Positions 4,204 to 5,363 of a DNA stretch of 5,363 nt are shown in pieces. This DNA comes from an uncultured Clostridia bacterium (GTDB lineage Bacteria; Bacillota; Clostridia; Oscillospirales; CAG-272), in the NCBI GenBank assembly GCA_947624945.1, contig CANQMJ010000153.1, positions 1 through 5,363 on the forward strand, read 5' to 3'. Within the stretch, counting starts at the first letter, position 1. The number at the start of each line of letters is the position of its first letter. The notes below the pieces were generated by a model. The model was not told the origin of the DNA, searched no databases, and saw only the letters and a list, made by a program, of their open reading frames with translations. The position numbers were made by a program, and so were the translations under genes.

Positions 4204-5363
4204 ATGAAAACGACTATAAACTCGGCGGAAATAGAGAAAACGACGAATCTCGGCGCGGGTGTCGTCAGAGTTGGCGGCAAGACCGTGTTCGTCGACGGCG
4301 CCGTCGCGGGCGATATTGTTGATATCGAGATAACGAACGAACGCGCGGGATACGCGAACGCGCGCATAGTGCGCATACTGTCGCCGTCGCCGCACCGCGT
4401 GCGCGTCGACTGCGGCGCGTTCGGATGCGGGGAGCGCGGGTGCGGCGGCTGCATGTTCCGCCACATAAGCTATGCGCACGAGCTCGAGGTCAAGCGCGAA
4501 TACATCGAATCGTGCTTTCACAAGTGCGGGTTCGAGGTCAAAGTCGGCGAATTTCTGACTGCGGGTGAGCGTGTGGTCAGGACGAAAGTGACGGCGGCGG
4601 TCGGGGACGGCGTGTCGGGATATTATGCGCGCGGCACGAACGATATCGTGCCGACGGAGCGCTGCATGCTGCACGACGAAAAAACGGACCGCATACGGCG
4701 CACGGTCGCGAACGCGAACATTGACGGCGTGCATCATGTGATGGTGAGGCGCGGCACGGAGGGAACGATGGCGATACTGCGCGCGGACGCGGGAGCGAAC
4801 ATCGACAAAGAGCGCGTGCGCGCGCTTCTGTACCGGCTCGACGCAGACAGCGTCTACATCGAGCGCGGCGGCAGATATGAGCTTATAGCGGGCGAGAATG
4901 TCATATACGACGCGCTCGCGGGGTGTATGTTCCGCATCTCGCCCGCGTCGTTTTACCAGGTCAACCACGACTGCGCGGAGCTTTTATATGAGCGCGCGAT
5001 AAAGGCGGCGGCGCTGTCGCCTGGCGAGCGTCTCGCCGACCTCTACTGCGGGACGGGCACGATAGGCATCGCGGCGGCGAAGAAAGTGCCGGTCGCGCTC
5101 ACGGGAATTGAGATCGTGCCGGAGGCGGTCGCGGACGCAATAATAAACGCGCGCGAAAACTGCGTCGAGGGCGAGTTCATATGCGGCGACGCGGCAAAGT
5201 ACGCGGGACGCGCCGACTGCGTGATCGTCGACCCGCCGAGGGCGGGATGCGGGCGCGCGCTCATCGAGCATTTGCTCGAAATAAAGCCGAGCCGCATCGT
5301 GTACGTGTCGTGCGAGCCGGCGACGCTCGCGCGCGACGCGAAAATGCTCGCGGACGCGTATGA
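4204..5363 (+). CDS. rlmCD: 23S rRNA (uracil-5-)-methyltransferase, RlmCD/RumA (TrmA) family, cut by window edge
   Basis: A SAM-dependent enzyme forming 5-methyluridine in 23S rRNA; in Bacillota the single RlmCD enzyme makes both m5U747 and m5U1939. The frame stays open for 386 codons plus two bases and leaves the window. Order of parts: TRAM RNA-binding domain (about 1-58); iron-sulfur region with Cys70, Cys75, Cys80, Cys83 and a distant Cys154; central RNA-binding part; FRISPASFYQVN (243-254); SAM motif DLYCGTGTIGI (279-289); DPPRAG (343-348); and VSCEPATLARD (368-378) with catalytic nucleophile Cys370. The final segment with the catalytic base glutamate lies beyond the edge. The protein looks shorter than the usual 450 residues or so, as Cys370 comes early. 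Cys70 aligns with the family's first cluster ligand, so Cys75 and neighbours appear to be a four-residue insertion. It is divergent from the sortase operon with its own ribosome site. Assignment as RlmCD rather than a paralogue with another target is by family only. Confidence 0.93.
   Translation, partial: MKTTINSAEIEKTTNLGAGVVRVGGKTVFVDGAVAGDIVDIEITNERAGYANARIVRILSPSPHRVRVDCGAFGCGERGCGGCMFRHISYAHELEVKREYIESCFHKCGFEVKVGEFLTAGERVVRTKVTAAVGDGVSGYYARGTNDIVPTERCMLHDEKTDRIRRTVANANIDGVHHVMVRRGTEGTMAILRADAGANIDKERVRALLYRLDADSVYIERGGRYELIAGENVIYDALAGCMFRISPASFYQVNHDCAELLYERAIKAAALSPGERLADLYCGTGTIGIAAAKKVPVALTGIEIVPEAVADAIINARENCVEGEFICGDAAKYAGRADCVIVDPPRAGCGRALIEHLLEIKPSRIVYVSCEPATLARDAKMLADAY

Noticed and set aside
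3504..4322. Plus-strand open frame (272 codons) across the sortase gene and the intergenic region
   Set aside because: Antisense to well-supported sortase sequence and then out of frame with the rlmCD-like gene; no recognisable domain.
4180..4968. Minus-strand open frame (262 codons)
   Set aside because: Antisense to the rlmCD-like gene, whose motifs and ribosome site are clear; composition is that of a shadow frame.
1..5363. Insertion sequence, prophage, CRISPR array or toxin-antitoxin pair
   Set aside because: No transposase or integrase motifs, terminal repeats, regularly spaced repeats or small paired genes were found; all coding space is filled by housekeeping or envelope genes.

Overview
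The window reads as a piece of a GC-rich Bacillota (Firmicutes) chromosome, probably from the Clostridia. Evidence: a membrane-anchored class B sortase, purine-rich Shine-Dalgarno sites before the minus-strand genes and the rlmCD-like gene, sigma-A type promoters lying in short AT-rich islands, and intrinsic termination by a GC hairpin plus T-run. Coding DNA is rich in CG-ending codons, yet isoleucine is mostly ATA. Species cannot be named from the sequence alone.

Layout: positions 1-208 hold no protein gene but contain several consecutive inverted repeats, possibly the 3' part of a structured RNA or leader I cannot assign to a family. A near-perfect promoter (209-237) follows and reads through a roughly 155-base leader into a DusB-type tRNA-dihydrouridine synthase (400-1395, plus). 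This gene converges on a three-gene minus-strand unit; the hairpin terminator between them (1403-1431) is also coding sequence for the end of the minus-strand gene. In transcription order the minus-strand unit is class B sortase (4055-3057), RlmA-type 23S rRNA guanine-N1 methyltransferase (3029-2157) and a dolichyl/polyprenyl-phosphate-sugar-type GT2 glycosyltransferase (2135-1413). Gaps between these genes are 27 and 21 bases and each gene has a clear ribosome binding site, so co-transcription is likely. A 148-base intergenic region (4056-4203) carries candidate promoters for both directions and a 9-bp perfect inverted repeat. Beyond it, an RlmCD/RumA-type 23S rRNA uracil-5 methyltransferase (4204 onward, plus) runs off the right edge just after its catalytic cysteine motif.

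Functionally, three of five genes modify RNA: Dus acts on tRNA, RlmA on G745/G748 of 23S rRNA, and RlmCD on U747 (and U1939). The last two target adjacent nucleotides of the same rRNA hairpin, so their closeness here may be more than chance. Sortase and GT2 are cell-envelope functions. No mobile element, CRISPR array, tRNA or rRNA gene was seen. I find no clearly new multi-gene system; the least explained parts are the structured region at the left edge and the divergent control region at 4056-4203.
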